In this document: positions 34,755 to 43,078 of the stretch, piece after piece
How the letters are laid out: each line of letters starts with the position of its first letter
Numbering within the stretch: the first letter of the stretch is position 1
Source: Leptospira jelokensis
Lineage (GTDB): Bacteria; Spirochaetota; Leptospiria; Leptospirales; Leptospiraceae
Length of the DNA: 64,000 bases
Assembly (NCBI RefSeq): GCF_004769635.1
Contig: NZ_RQGH01000035.1
Location: 1 to 64,000 of the forward strand
Direction of reading: 5' to 3'
Notes under the pieces: model-generated
Told to the model about the DNA's origin: nothing
Database searches by the model: none
Seen by the model: only the letters and a program-made list of their open reading frames with translations
Program-made: the position numbers and the translations under genes

Positions 34755-34769
34755 ATTTAGGAGTTATAA

Positions 34770-35162
34770 ATGATACTTGGATTCTCAACAAAGTTTCCCT
34801 GTGGAGGGAAAGAACGTTATTTCACAAATTTTGTTCCAAAGATATTGGATGGAAGAAAGCTTCATACTTTTAGGAAAGGAAGCCGTTGGAAAGCAGGAGA
34901 TAAGATTCATTTTGCAATTGGAGTAAGGACAAAAAATTACCATCAATTTGCGACCGGTAAAGTAACGTCTGTTTTTAAAACTAAGATCAATCCAAAATCA
35001 AGATCGATATCTTTTTACTTCAAAGGTTCGGGCTATGTAAAAATAAAACCTTCTGCAATTGATAAGTTGGCTAAAGATGATGGGTTTGCTAGCACTGAAG
35101 ATTTTTGGAAATTGTTTAAGGAACCTTTTACTGGTCAATTGATCATTTGGGAGTTGGATTGA
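34770..35162 (+). CDS. ASCH-domain-like protein
   Basis: 130 residues. HTFRKGSRWKAGDKIHFAIG near the middle, VTSVFKTKI, and the ending LAKDDGFASTEDFWKLFKEP with GQLIIWELD match small ASCH-fold proteins. These relatives of PUA domains bind RNA or nucleic acid in phage and host genomes. A GGAG-type site lies close to the ATG. It follows the methylase by 15 bases in the same operon. Confidence 0.65.
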   Translation: MILGFSTKFPCGGKERYFTNFVPKILDGRKLHTFRKGSRWKAGDKIHFAIGVRTKNYHQFATGKVTSVFKTKINPKSRSISFYFKGSGYVKIKPSAIDKLAKDDGFASTEDFWKLFKEPFTGQLIIWELD

Positions 35163-35163
35163 T

Positions 35164-35514
35164 ATGGTGGAAGAGATAGCAACAGAAATTGCAAAGAAAT
35201 TCTATATACAATTAGAAGACCTTGAAAATCCTTTTGAGGATTATCTTTCCAATATCATTGAAGGCGTTCGATCTCCCAAATCTAAATCTGACCAATTAAT
35301 GAGAATTATTGTGGATGCAATAATGGTGGAAAGAACTGCGAAAAAACTAGTGGAATCATTAGCAAATTCTCAGAAAAATCAGACGAATTACATTTTTGAT
35401 TTATTGGAAAAACTTTACAGTCTTCAGAATGGCCCTCCTCATTCGAAATTGGAGAAAGAGTGGGAGAGCTTGATGAAAGAAATAAATCTTCTAATTGAAA
35501 TCTATGAGAAGTAG
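35164..35514 (+). CDS. Hypothetical phage protein, end of early operon
   Basis: 116 residues, almost entirely helical and acidic, no family recognised. Helices ATEIAKKFYIQLEDLENPFE and LIEIYEK at the end. It begins one base after the ASCH gene. It is followed by a 121-base gap with a new promoter, so it likely ends the DNA metabolism operon. Confidence 0.55.
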   Translation: MVEEIATEIAKKFYIQLEDLENPFEDYLSNIIEGVRSPKSKSDQLMRIIVDAIMVERTAKKLVESLANSQKNQTNYIFDLLEKLYSLQNGPPHSKLEKEWESLMKEINLLIEIYEK

Positions 35515-35574
35515 ATCCCCTGGGAATTGGATTTACAAAGAGCGCAAAGTAAGATTTTTTTGAGAAAAATGGTG

Positions 35575-35610
35575 TTGACAATATTGTAAAAAATGGTAAA
35601 AATGTTGACA
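35575..35610 (+). promoter_or_regulatory. Promoter and tandem operator of the ImmA/IrrE module
   Basis: A perfect -35 TTGACA (35575-35580) is followed after 16-17 bases by TAAAAAT as -10 (35597-35603). Inside lie two abutting ten-base repeats, ATTGTAAAAA (35583-35592) and ATGGTAAAAA (35593-35602). GTTGACA recurs at 35604-35610, exactly 30 bases after the first. The repeats cover the promoter, so a bound XRE protein from the downstream gene would block it. Confidence 0.6.
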
Positions 35611-35635
35611 GGCCCGAAATTGAGGAAATCACAAA

Positions 35636-36259
35636 ATGGATAAAATTAATTTTGCAAAAGAAAAAATAAATCATCCGAATATTGCAAAGCACATTTCAGA
35701 ATCATTAGCGAAAGGATTCGTTTCGTCAGATTCGCTTATGCAAAGAGAGCCGATATTTAATGAATTTGGCCAGAATATTAGGGGCGAGATCCGAAGAATA
35801 GCCTGTCTTTTTTATCTAAAAAATCATCCAGAAAACGAACTATTTAAAGTTGAGGCTAGAACCCCATTTGGTTCATATAAAAAGCATGATGTTCTGTTTA
35901 CTTCTGGATTAATAGCAACCTTTTCCCAAGTGCGATCTTCAACGACTACTCCTCCATCCACAAATTATTCGAGGAATTTAATTGATTCTCAGCCGTCATT
36001 ATTTGATGAGCCTAAAGCAATGTATAATGAGGAAGATGATTATTTGTATTTACAAATCACATTTGGAGGGAAAAGTAATCAGCGACCAGATTTTATTAAT
36101 ATTTGGTACCCGACTAAAGATAATACATTTAAATTTATTGGCCCTTTGATTGCTCCTGTCCAATTGGATACCGTTGATGAAGAATTTATTCCATCTGAAG
36201 ATGAAATTCTCAAAATAAAGAATGTATTTTTAACCGAAAAGAAAAGTAGTAATGAATGA
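35636..36259 (+). CDS. Unrecognised partner of the XRE-ImmA/IrrE protein
   Basis: 207 residues, no family recognised. The centre contains FGSYKKHDVLFTSGLI and a Ser/Thr/Pro-rich stretch (SSTTTPPSTNYSRNLI), then YLYLQITFGG. It is the first gene after a dedicated promoter, and its stop overlaps the next gene by eight bases. Genes in this position before XRE-ImmA/IrrE genes are often toxins or stress effectors kept silent by the second gene. That role is inferred only. Confidence 0.55.
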   Translation: MDKINFAKEKINHPNIAKHISESLAKGFVSSDSLMQREPIFNEFGQNIRGEIRRIACLFYLKNHPENELFKVEARTPFGSYKKHDVLFTSGLIATFSQVRSSTTTPPSTNYSRNLIDSQPSLFDEPKAMYNEEDDYLYLQITFGGKSNQRPDFINIWYPTKDNTFKFIGPLIAPVQLDTVDEEFIPSEDEILKIKNVFLTEKKSSNE

Positions 36260-37379
36260 GTCGATTTTTAATTCGCAAAATCTAAAACTTGCTAGAGAAA
36301 TCCGTGGGTTAAGTGTAACCGAATTATCAGAACGTTTGTCAACTACTAAACAAACTATTTCGAATTACGAACTTGGGAAGAGAATTCCTAGTTATGATTT
36401 TGTTCAAAAGGCAGCAAAGTTTTTAAGATTTCCAGAATCATATTTTTATCGAAATAATTTAAAGTTACTTCGAGAAGAAACTGCATTTGCGTATAGAAGT
36501 TTCCAGTCAGCAACAGTTATTAATCGTCAAATATCGACTGCAAAAGCAACAATTGCGATTAATATTTTAGACTATCTGCTTAGATTTCTTACAATTCCTG
36601 AATCGGCAATTCCAATAGATGAGTATGATTATCTTTCATTGTCAGATGATGAGATCGAATCTCGCGCAATCGACTTGAGAGAACGATGGAATATTGGTAA
36701 TGGCCCTATTGGAAATCTTACCACCTTACTTGAATCAAAGGGAGTTTTTCTTTTTTATGAAAATCTTGCAGAAGGCATTGACGCTTTTTCATTTTGGAAA
36801 GAAGGTATACCTGTTATTGTTGTATCAAAAAAAACTACATCCGCTTGTAGGCTGAGAATGAACATAGCTCATGAGCTAGGTCATCTAATTCTTCACCAAT
36901 CCTTAACTAAGGAAGATTTTAAGAAAAATTTGAAACTAGTTGAGAAACAAGCTTTTGTATTTGGATCCGAGTTTTTGTTTCCTAGTAAAACTTTCTCGAG
37001 AGAGTTCTTTCATAATGATTTGGAGCATTATGAAACGCTGAAAAAACGTTGGAAAGTTTCCATTGCCGCCCTAATTGAAAAGGCATTTCATTTAAACCTA
37101 ATTAGTAATTCTCAAAGAAGCTATTCCTATAAAAGATTGAATATAGAAAAGAAAAGAAAACAAGAACCACTTGACGATATTTTGATTCTTGAGGAGCCAA
37201 GTATTATCAAGAAAGCAATTCAATTAGGAGAAGAGCATAATTTATTTAACCGTAATGATTTTTTTCATTCGATGGGTGTTCCGCTAGATCTTTTAGCAGA
37301 ATTCCTTGGTGTTGAAATGGAATACTTTCAGTCGACAATCAGAAATGTTAACCGACCAACATTGACATTGATTAAATAA
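36252..37379 (+). CDS. XRE-HTH / ImmA-IrrE metallopeptidase
   Basis: 375 residues. XRE HTH at about 10-62 (LAREIRGLSVTELSERLSTT, QTISNYELGKRIPSYD). ImmA/IrrE zinc peptidase domain from about 150 to 290, with HELGH at 207-211 and a following Glu-rich helix. The last 90 residues form a helical tail (FNRNDFFHSMGVPLDLLAEF). Such proteins cleave or bind repressors to derepress mobile elements, or act as antitoxins. The gene with its partner forms a unit between the early and late regions. It may sense stress and induce the prophage, which is inference. Confidence 0.8.
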   Translation: MNESIFNSQNLKLAREIRGLSVTELSERLSTTKQTISNYELGKRIPSYDFVQKAAKFLRFPESYFYRNNLKLLREETAFAYRSFQSATVINRQISTAKATIAINILDYLLRFLTIPESAIPIDEYDYLSLSDDEIESRAIDLRERWNIGNGPIGNLTTLLESKGVFLFYENLAEGIDAFSFWKEGIPVIVVSKKTTSACRLRMNIAHELGHLILHQSLTKEDFKKNLKLVEKQAFVFGSEFLFPSKTFSREFFHNDLEHYETLKKRWKVSIAALIEKAFHLNLISNSQRSYSYKRLNIEKKRKQEPLDDILILEEPSIIKKAIQLGEEHNLFNRNDFFHSMGVPLDLLAEFLGVEMEYFQSTIRNVNRPTLTLIK

Positions 37380-37440
37380 TAATTTGAGACGCAGATCCCT
37401 ATTTTTGATTCGATTTTCGAATCTATGATAAATTGAGGAT

Positions 37441-38001
37441 ATGTCTGGGAAGATAGACAGTCACACCGCCGCACAAATGAAAGCCGATTACTTAATGGGT
37501 ATGACCGTTAAGCAAATTGCAGCTAAATACGGTTTTACTGTCCGTGAGGTGGGAGGTCTCAGAACTCGAAAGAAATGGACCCAAAAAGCAGAACTTCTGG
37601 ATGCAAAAGTAAATCTAGAAGTTGAAAACCAAATTATCAAAGAACGATTGAGGATCCTAGAGAAGCTTCATGCTCAATCAGAAACGATTATTGATAATGC
37701 ATTCAATAAACTCAAAGACAAAGATTCTTATGAGAAAATGGATGTGTACGATAGCGAAGGTAATGTGGTCGAAGAAAAGACAAATTACCGAGAATTGAAA
37801 GCCCTCGCAGATATTTGGAATCTTGGATTTACGAGATTACTAAGATCTGTCGGTGAAACTGACTCAGTAAAAACTCTCGATGAAAATCAAAACAACTCTG
37901 GAGATAGGCCTCTCGTTCAGGTCCTTTTGAAAGTTGGAATCAAAAATGAAGCGGAGGTAGATATAACCAATGGGAAGAAAGCGAAAAAATTTAAAGCTTG
38001 A
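37441..38001 (+). CDS. Terminase small subunit
   Basis: 186 residues. N-terminal helix-turn-helix (MKADYLMGMTVKQIAAKYGF) that would bind the packaging site, then a coiled coil (NQIIKERLRILEKLHAQSET) for oligomer assembly, and a C-terminal tail (DRPLVQVLLKVGIKNEAEVD) that contacts the large subunit. It overlaps the large-subunit gene by 32 bases. Position before a PBSX-type large terminase and HTH domain support the call. Confidence 0.75.
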   Translation: MSGKIDSHTAAQMKADYLMGMTVKQIAAKYGFTVREVGGLRTRKKWTQKAELLDAKVNLEVENQIIKERLRILEKLHAQSETIIDNAFNKLKDKDSYEKMDVYDSEGNVVEEKTNYRELKALADIWNLGFTRLLRSVGETDSVKTLDENQNNSGDRPLVQVLLKVGIKNEAEVDITNGKKAKKFKA

Positions 38002-39409
38002 AGACTTCGATGTTGAAGTAGTCTCTTCGGATTCAGCTTTTTCCGAGAAACAGCATTTAGCATTGAATGAGGATTGGGTTCCAGAATCGATTGATGAGAT
38101 CTGTTATGATGGTGGAGCTCGTTCTGGAAAGACTTACTTGGTTATTTTGGCAATTATCAGTCGAGCTTGGTTAATCGCTGAATCACGTCATCTCGTTGCA
38201 AGATATCGATTGAATCACTTAAAGATGTCTCTATGGAGACAAACACTGATTCCCATTTTAAAGAAGAATGGTTTCCGAGAAGGTATAGATTACAAAATCA
38301 ATGAATCCGATTTTATAATTACTTTTGCGAACGGATCCGAGATTTACGGTGCAGGACTCGATGATGCTGATCGAGTAGAAAAGATCATGGGTACGGAATT
38401 CAATACTATTTTTATAAATGAAGCGACTCAGATATCCTATGCTACTTACCAAAAAGTGTCTTCGAGACTTTCGCTTAACATACCTTCAATAATCAATAAA
38501 ATGATAATTGATTGTAACCCTAGAAATAAATACCATTGGATTTATAAGTATTTTATCCTCAGACAGGATCCGGAATCTGGAAATGCTTTGTCCGAAAGAA
38601 GGATGAAGCGAATTGCTAGAAGAAACTGGACTCCTCTCGATAATCCATATCTTTCCAAAGAGTATGTTGAAAGACTCTCCGATCTCACAGGAGCAGAAAA
38701 AGAACGGTTATACAAAGGACTTTGGGTAGATGTTGAAGGTTTAGTTTATCCTATGTTTGAACAGGCAATTGTCGAAGATTTTCCAATTCCCGAATCTTGG
38801 GACTGTGCAGGTGCAGTTGACTTTGGTTATACGAACCCTTTTGTATTCCTCTGGTTTTTCTATGATAAATCGAATGAAACTTGGTATTTGGCTAAAGAAC
38901 ACTATGAAGCCGAAAAAACTGTTCGAGAACATTGTAAGGTTATCAAAGAATTTAGGATCCCAAATACTTTCACGGTCGCTGATTGGGATGCTGAAGACAG
39001 GGCAACGATGGCAGAAAATGGCATTACTACAATTCAAGCCGACAAAGATATCAGCACAGGACTTCAGGCAGTTATGCAGCTTCTCTCAAATCAGAAGGGA
39101 TTGAAGTTAAAGATTTTTAGGTCCTGTGTGAAAACTGTAGAAGAATTTTCAGTGTATTCTTGGGAACCAACCAAAGAAGGGAAAAATTCAAAAGAACATC
39201 CAGTGAAATCTTTTGATCATGCGATGGATGCCATTCGCTACTTTGCAAATAAAGTTCTAGGAAAGAAATTTAATATCATAACAAGAGATTTGGAAAAAGT
39301 CCGAGCGGAAGAATCCAAACGAAATAAACCAATGAGCGCGGATGATGTACGTGCCAATCGATTGAGAATGATGGGAGTAGATCCTGGCTATTTCACCAAA
39401 AAAAGGTAA
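37970..39409 (+). CDS. terL: Terminase large subunit (PBSX type)
   Basis: 479 residues. ATPase domain: Walker A as DGGARSGKTYL at about 47-57, Walker B as FNTIFINEATQ near 145, and the coupling region DCNPRNKYHWIY. Nuclease domain: AVDFGYTNPFVFLWFFYD near 283 supplies the first metal-binding Asp, then VADWDAEDRAT and SFDHAMDAIRY at the end. It drives DNA into the procapsid and cuts concatemers. The length is normal. The late operon begins here. Confidence 0.93.
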   Translation: MGRKRKNLKLEDFDVEVVSSDSAFSEKQHLALNEDWVPESIDEICYDGGARSGKTYLVILAIISRAWLIAESRHLVARYRLNHLKMSLWRQTLIPILKKNGFREGIDYKINESDFIITFANGSEIYGAGLDDADRVEKIMGTEFNTIFINEATQISYATYQKVSSRLSLNIPSIINKMIIDCNPRNKYHWIYKYFILRQDPESGNALSERRMKRIARRNWTPLDNPYLSKEYVERLSDLTGAEKERLYKGLWVDVEGLVYPMFEQAIVEDFPIPESWDCAGAVDFGYTNPFVFLWFFYDKSNETWYLAKEHYEAEKTVREHCKVIKEFRIPNTFTVADWDAEDRATMAENGITTIQADKDISTGLQAVMQLLSNQKGLKLKIFRSCVKTVEEFSVYSWEPTKEGKNSKEHPVKSFDHAMDAIRYFANKVLGKKFNIITRDLEKVRAEESKRNKPMSADDVRANRLRMMGVDPGYFTKKR

Positions 39410-39432
39410 TCCGATAAAGAAGAGCCAATTAG

Positions 39433-39457
39433 CCTATAGATAAACTAATTCTATAGG
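39433..39457 (+). promoter_or_regulatory. Hairpin that includes the ribosome site of the next gene
   Basis: CCTATAG (39433-39439) and CTATAGG (39451-39457) form a perfect seven-base stem with an 11-base loop. The right arm contains the AGGA that would be the ribosome site for the ATG at 39468, and ATTTTT follows. It may limit translation of that gene or act as a weak terminator after terL. Confidence 0.45.
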
Positions 39458-39467
39458 ATTTTTAAAA

Positions 39468-39776
39468 ATGGAAGAAACAAGTAACCCATTCCCAGCTGAT
39501 GAGGATCTAAATGAAGCGTCCTCTGAAGATTTCACCAAATCTAAATTTAACGAAAATGAAACAAAGACTCCTCCGGAAGTAAATTCTGAAGAGCCTGTAG
39601 AGGAAAATAAAGAAGCTATGTTGGCCGAGCTTTTTATGAAGCTTCCAGATCGGGACCGAAGAGCAATTTACGACCTGGCAGTATCGATGATTTTCAACAA
39701 AAACAAGCCAGATTCCGTTGTGTACCAAATTCTCAGAAAAACGGGAAGCAAGCTGATTCAAAACAAACTTGTCTAG
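39468..39776 (+). CDS. Small acidic late protein
   Basis: 102 residues. The first half is Glu/Asn/Pro-rich and probably disordered (NPFPADEDLNEASSEDFTKS); the second half is helical (LAELFMKLPDRDRRAIYDLA). Family not recognised. Acidic proteins at this position, between terminase and head-completion genes, can be scaffolding or chaperone factors. The TAG overlaps the next start region by one base. Confidence 0.5.
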   Translation: MEETSNPFPADEDLNEASSEDFTKSKFNENETKTPPEVNSEEPVEENKEAMLAELFMKLPDRDRRAIYDLAVSMIFNKNKPDSVVYQILRKTGSKLIQNKLV

Positions 39777-40765
39777 TGATCCGAGAAAGCCCTTTTCATC
39801 CATATCGATTTGTAAGAGAGCTTCAGTATGCCTATGCATTGTATTTTTTGAGTCTACAATTTGCGCTCTTAGGTAATTCTGACTCCTCAATAAAAATCAA
39901 AATAGAGAAGGGCTTTTTTTCTTCCACCAAAGAGATTTTTGGAAAAATTAGATCTGGATTTTTTGGAGATCTTCTACAGAAACCAAAATTCAAAGGTCCA
40001 TCAATTAATGTTTCTTACAATCCGGAAATAGACTATAAAAAGATTCCTAAAGCAAATGGAGTTTTAGAGTTTCCAGAAGGAACGTTAAAAAGAGAGGAGC
40101 TCGAGGAAGCAGATAAAGCAATCTTTGATTTTCTCGCATCAGATTGGAATGATATCTACCAACAAACAAGGGATAAAGCAACAGTCATAGGTCATATTTC
40201 CGAATTCATGATCGGCAAAGGTGCTAAAGTGAAAGACATTAAACAGATGTCCATTCCAGAATTCAACTCCGAGCTTACAAATAAATACTCCCTTCCTGGC
40301 CTCGATCAAATAGAGGACCTAATGAAGGAAACTGGTTTGGACAAGGACAGAGCATACCAACTTATTTATGCGCAGGCCAAGGGAGCTGAATGGCTAGCTG
40401 TTTATGATGAAAATTATAAGAGGTCGGGTAAGGCTTATGAGTTAATCACCAAAATGTACAGACAACAAATCTCCGAGGCATTGATAAAAGGTGCGACTTT
40501 GAGTGATATCCGTTCTGTTTTGGTATCGCCTGATGATGACGAAATCAAAGAAGCAATAGGATTATTCGAGGAAGGGCTTACGGAAAAGGAAAGATTGAGG
40601 AGAGAAGCAGATTATGAATTTGTAGTTCGAAAACATTTGAACCGCGATATGCAAAGGTTTGCTTTCACTGAAGTTCAGATAAATTACAATAATGGCCTTC
40701 TATTAAGACTAGCGAACGAAACGGATAGAGAGATGGGAACATATGTGAGGTTCACAAAAGGATGA
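39776..40765 (+). CDS. MuF-like minor head protein, N-terminal part
   Basis: 329 residues. The C-terminal portion (YEFVVRKHLNRDMQRFAFTE, VQINYNNGLLLRLANET, GTYVRFTK) is the first half of an SPP1gp7/MuF domain, which forms a minor head protein near the portal. The Cys/His half of that domain is encoded by the next gene in the -1 frame. The junction has ACAAAAGGATGA, with AAAA at 40756-40759 and ATGA overlap. N-terminal residues 1-120 are variable. Usually a MuF gene follows the portal gene, but no portal is present here. Confidence 0.7.
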   Translation: MIRESPFHPYRFVRELQYAYALYFLSLQFALLGNSDSSIKIKIEKGFFSSTKEIFGKIRSGFFGDLLQKPKFKGPSINVSYNPEIDYKKIPKANGVLEFPEGTLKREELEEADKAIFDFLASDWNDIYQQTRDKATVIGHISEFMIGKGAKVKDIKQMSIPEFNSELTNKYSLPGLDQIEDLMKETGLDKDRAYQLIYAQAKGAEWLAVYDENYKRSGKAYELITKMYRQQISEALIKGATLSDIRSVLVSPDDDEIKEAIGLFEEGLTEKERLRREADYEFVVRKHLNRDMQRFAFTEVQINYNNGLLLRLANETDREMGTYVRFTKG

Positions 40766-41244
40766 AGTTCGATCCTGTAAGTTGTGAGAAGTGCCTTGAG
40801 TTTGAGGGAACCATTGCCCGGGTTTTCTCCTCTCAGGAAGAATTCATGGTTTCACCATTTTATGGAGGTGAAGACAAACTCATAAATGATCCGATTGCAG
40901 ATGTTGCAGTCTGGCCAGGAAAGTCGAATGCTCTTTTTAGATCCGACATGGACTCTTGGTGGTTATGTGCGCCAGTCCATCCAAACTGCAGTCATATTTA
41001 TGAGCATTACGATATGGAAGAAATGCCAGATTTTGATGAAGGTATTTCTGACTTTCGAAATGAAATGGGAAAGGAATTTGCAAAACAATTTGGAAAGGAT
41101 TTTCCTATCGCTCGTGCCCTAAAAAAGTCCTCAATCTATACTTCAGGAGTGTGGGAGGAATGTGAGTGTTCGCACCACTCATTGGCATTTTCCGATAATG
41201 ATAACTGGCTTCATGATTATTTGGAATGGAAGCTTCAAAAGTAA
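40762..41244 (+). CDS. MuF-like minor head protein, C-terminal Cys/His part
   Basis: 160 residues. DPVSCEKCLEFEGTIARVF and WWLCAPVHPNCSHIYEHYD supply the conserved CxxC and PxHPNC motifs that end an SPP1gp7/MuF domain. Reading the -1 frame through AAAA upstream gives RFTKRMKFDPVSCEKC without a stop, so the two genes can form one protein by a -1 shift or by a single-base correction. If truly separate, the ATGA overlap would couple them. The C-terminal tail continues with an acidic region and another Cys cluster (WEECECSHHS). Confidence 0.7.
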   Translation: MKFDPVSCEKCLEFEGTIARVFSSQEEFMVSPFYGGEDKLINDPIADVAVWPGKSNALFRSDMDSWWLCAPVHPNCSHIYEHYDMEEMPDFDEGISDFRNEMGKEFAKQFGKDFPIARALKKSSIYTSGVWEECECSHHSLAFSDNDNWLHDYLEWKLQK

Positions 41245-41471
41245 TTGTAGGAAAAATCACAAAGTATTTCCCCTTTGACAAATCTCAAAATAAAGGTGGA
41301 TTCGGATTCGTTGAACATGAAGGACAAGAATTGTTCTTTAACATCAAGTATGTCGATATCCCAATCGATGAAATAAAAGTCGGTCTTGCCGTTCAATTTG
41401 AGACTCGAATGGGATTTGATCGTAAGAGGAACGAGAAAACTACCCAAGCAACAAAGCTGAGATATGCCTAA
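41226..41471 (+). CDS. Cold-shock-domain-like small protein
   Basis: 81 residues. KITKYFPFDKSQNKGGFGFV followed by EHEGQELFFNIKYV copies the RNP-1 and RNP-2 strands of cold-shock proteins (GFGF and FF). The rest fits the five-stranded OB fold (GLAVQFETRM, TTQATKLRYA). It may bind single-stranded nucleic acid. It overlaps the previous gene by 19 bases and the next by eight. A CSD protein in a head-morphogenesis region is unusual. Confidence 0.6.
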   Translation: MEASKVIVGKITKYFPFDKSQNKGGFGFVEHEGQELFFNIKYVDIPIDEIKVGLAVQFETRMGFDRKRNEKTTQATKLRYA

Positions 41472-42561
41472 GAAAATTGGTAGGGGAGGGGAAACTCCCT
41501 TCCCAATATCAACAAAGCCAAACATATTCACACCTCTTCGCAATGAAGAGCTTTTGGAAAGAAGAGGTGAATCTGCGTATTGGTTCAGGCTTACTCAATG
41601 CCCTTGTCCTCAAGAGACAAGAGTTCCCGATTGTAAATTTTGTAACGAAGGTCTGATGAAGTCTTTCCAAGAGGATCTCCAAATTGAAGAAGAGATTTCA
41701 TGGAAAGTTGAAGGTAGAAGAATTTATTTGAGATATGGTCCAATAAAATCAGTCTCCAAAATTTTTTACTATTTCAGAGAGCAAAAGTTAGAGCTGACAG
41801 TACAAGAAATCAAAGACGATTATGTTTTGGTTTTAGAAGAGCTTGAGTACTATCATCAAGTTCAAGTCGATTACAAAGTCAAACTGATAAGTGAAATAGA
41901 GACCATCGTTAATGCCGATAGCAAAGTCGTATTTCCTGAAATCGAAGAAAATGGAATATATGAAGCAGTTGACGCAATCGAAGTTAAAAATAAAAACACG
42001 GTTCCAATCGCAGCTTGGACTTTAACTTCAGTTTCCTTTCAAAAAGAAATCTTTGGTGAAGTAAAAATCAAACTAAAGGTTTTTCAGCCGATTAAAATCG
42101 CTTACAAAACTTTCTCTGTTGATGACAGGAATACCGGAATCGGTAGGAGTCTCGTTGAAAATCCAGATGGTGAATTATTGGCTGTGATGGGATCGGGATA
42201 CAAACTCGGTGAAGGTGATATCATAATTCTCACAAAATCGACATTGAGACATTCAATGTATGTAAAATTCAGTCCTTCTGATTTCGATAGGCTTCCTTTT
42301 TCTCCTGTTGCTGAAATTGACAAAGTTATTTCAAGGGGGAAGGACGGTTTTATAGAACATCGGTTAGGAACGGACTTTCTCTTAATGGGTGAGAATCTTG
42401 TGAAGTGGATCAATCCAAAACCTAGAAGTGGTTATTCAATCATTTATGATTATTACACAACATTCCGCGTAACTTCGATGGTTGAGACGGGAATGGGAGA
42501 GGATAGGGCAAAACCAAGACAATTCAAAATGAAATCAGTACCGAGCATGCAGGCAAGATAA
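41464..42561 (+). CDS. Hypothetical structural protein with zinc knuckle
   Basis: 365 residues. An N-terminal Cys cluster (CPCPQETRVPDCKFCNEG) could bind zinc. The rest is beta-rich (WKVEGRRIYLRYGPIKSVSK, GEVKIKLKVFQPIKIAYK), as expected of a virion structural or head-completion protein. Family not recognised. It overlaps the CSD-like gene by eight bases, and its stop overlaps the next small gene (TAATG). Confidence 0.55.
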   Translation: MPKKIGRGGETPFPISTKPNIFTPLRNEELLERRGESAYWFRLTQCPCPQETRVPDCKFCNEGLMKSFQEDLQIEEEISWKVEGRRIYLRYGPIKSVSKIFYYFREQKLELTVQEIKDDYVLVLEELEYYHQVQVDYKVKLISEIETIVNADSKVVFPEIEENGIYEAVDAIEVKNKNTVPIAAWTLTSVSFQKEIFGEVKIKLKVFQPIKIAYKTFSVDDRNTGIGRSLVENPDGELLAVMGSGYKLGEGDIIILTKSTLRHSMYVKFSPSDFDRLPFSPVAEIDKVISRGKDGFIEHRLGTDFLLMGENLVKWINPKPRSGYSIIYDYYTTFRVTSMVETGMGEDRAKPRQFKMKSVPSMQAR

Positions 42562-42656
42562 TGGAAACAAAATTAATCGTAGAAATCTCTCTTAAACTCA
42601 ATGAATCCGAGGCAATTGAACATTTGAGTTATCTATTTGATAAACTCAAAGAGTAA
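42561..42656 (+). CDS. Very small late ORF
   Basis: 31 residues (KLIVEISLKLNESEAIEHLS, YLFDKLKE). Its ATG shares a base with the preceding TAA. It has an amphipathic helix and no recognised family. Coupled position supports translation; function unknown. Confidence 0.4.
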   Translation: METKLIVEISLKLNESEAIEHLSYLFDKLKE

Positions 42657-42714
42657 GTGGAATACAAAGATTTGAAAATTCTAAAAATCTCAAAACTTAA
42701 CTTAGAGGAAGAAA

Positions 42715-43077
42715 ATGGGAAGGCTAAAGAAAATAATTAACTATCTGGTTTTTCAGTATTTGATGCTGAAGATGAATCACGAGCTTTTAAAAACAAAGTC
42801 AACAATCAGAAAAACGGAAGTAAATGATTTGATGATCGTTCACTACAATCCGGAAGTGAACTCGGTTGAAAACTTCATTCCCTCGTTGGAGAAATCTGTT
42901 TCGGATCCATACAAAGCTTTGAATGGATATCCACCGATGGTACTTGTTATGCCTTTTGGAATGCAATTTTCGTCCATTAATTGGGATAACTTTGCCGAAA
43001 TGCTAACTTATGATCAGAAGAAAGCACTAAGAAATGCTCTAATTCGAAAACAGGATCTAAAAATCGTTACAGCTTAG
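42715..43077 (+). CDS. Hypothetical late protein
   Basis: 120 residues, with no family recognised. A basic N-terminal helix (MGRLKKIINYLVFQYLMLKM) could be a membrane-associated segment, followed by a globular part (MIVHYNPEVNSVENFIPSLE). AGAGGAAG lies before the ATG. It precedes the frame-broken pyrophosphatase/ParB protein by one base. Confidence 0.55.
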   Translation: MGRLKKIINYLVFQYLMLKMNHELLKTKSTIRKTEVNDLMIVHYNPEVNSVENFIPSLEKSVSDPYKALNGYPPMVLVMPFGMQFSSINWDNFAEMLTYDQKKALRNALIRKQDLKIVTA

Positions 43078-43078
43078 T

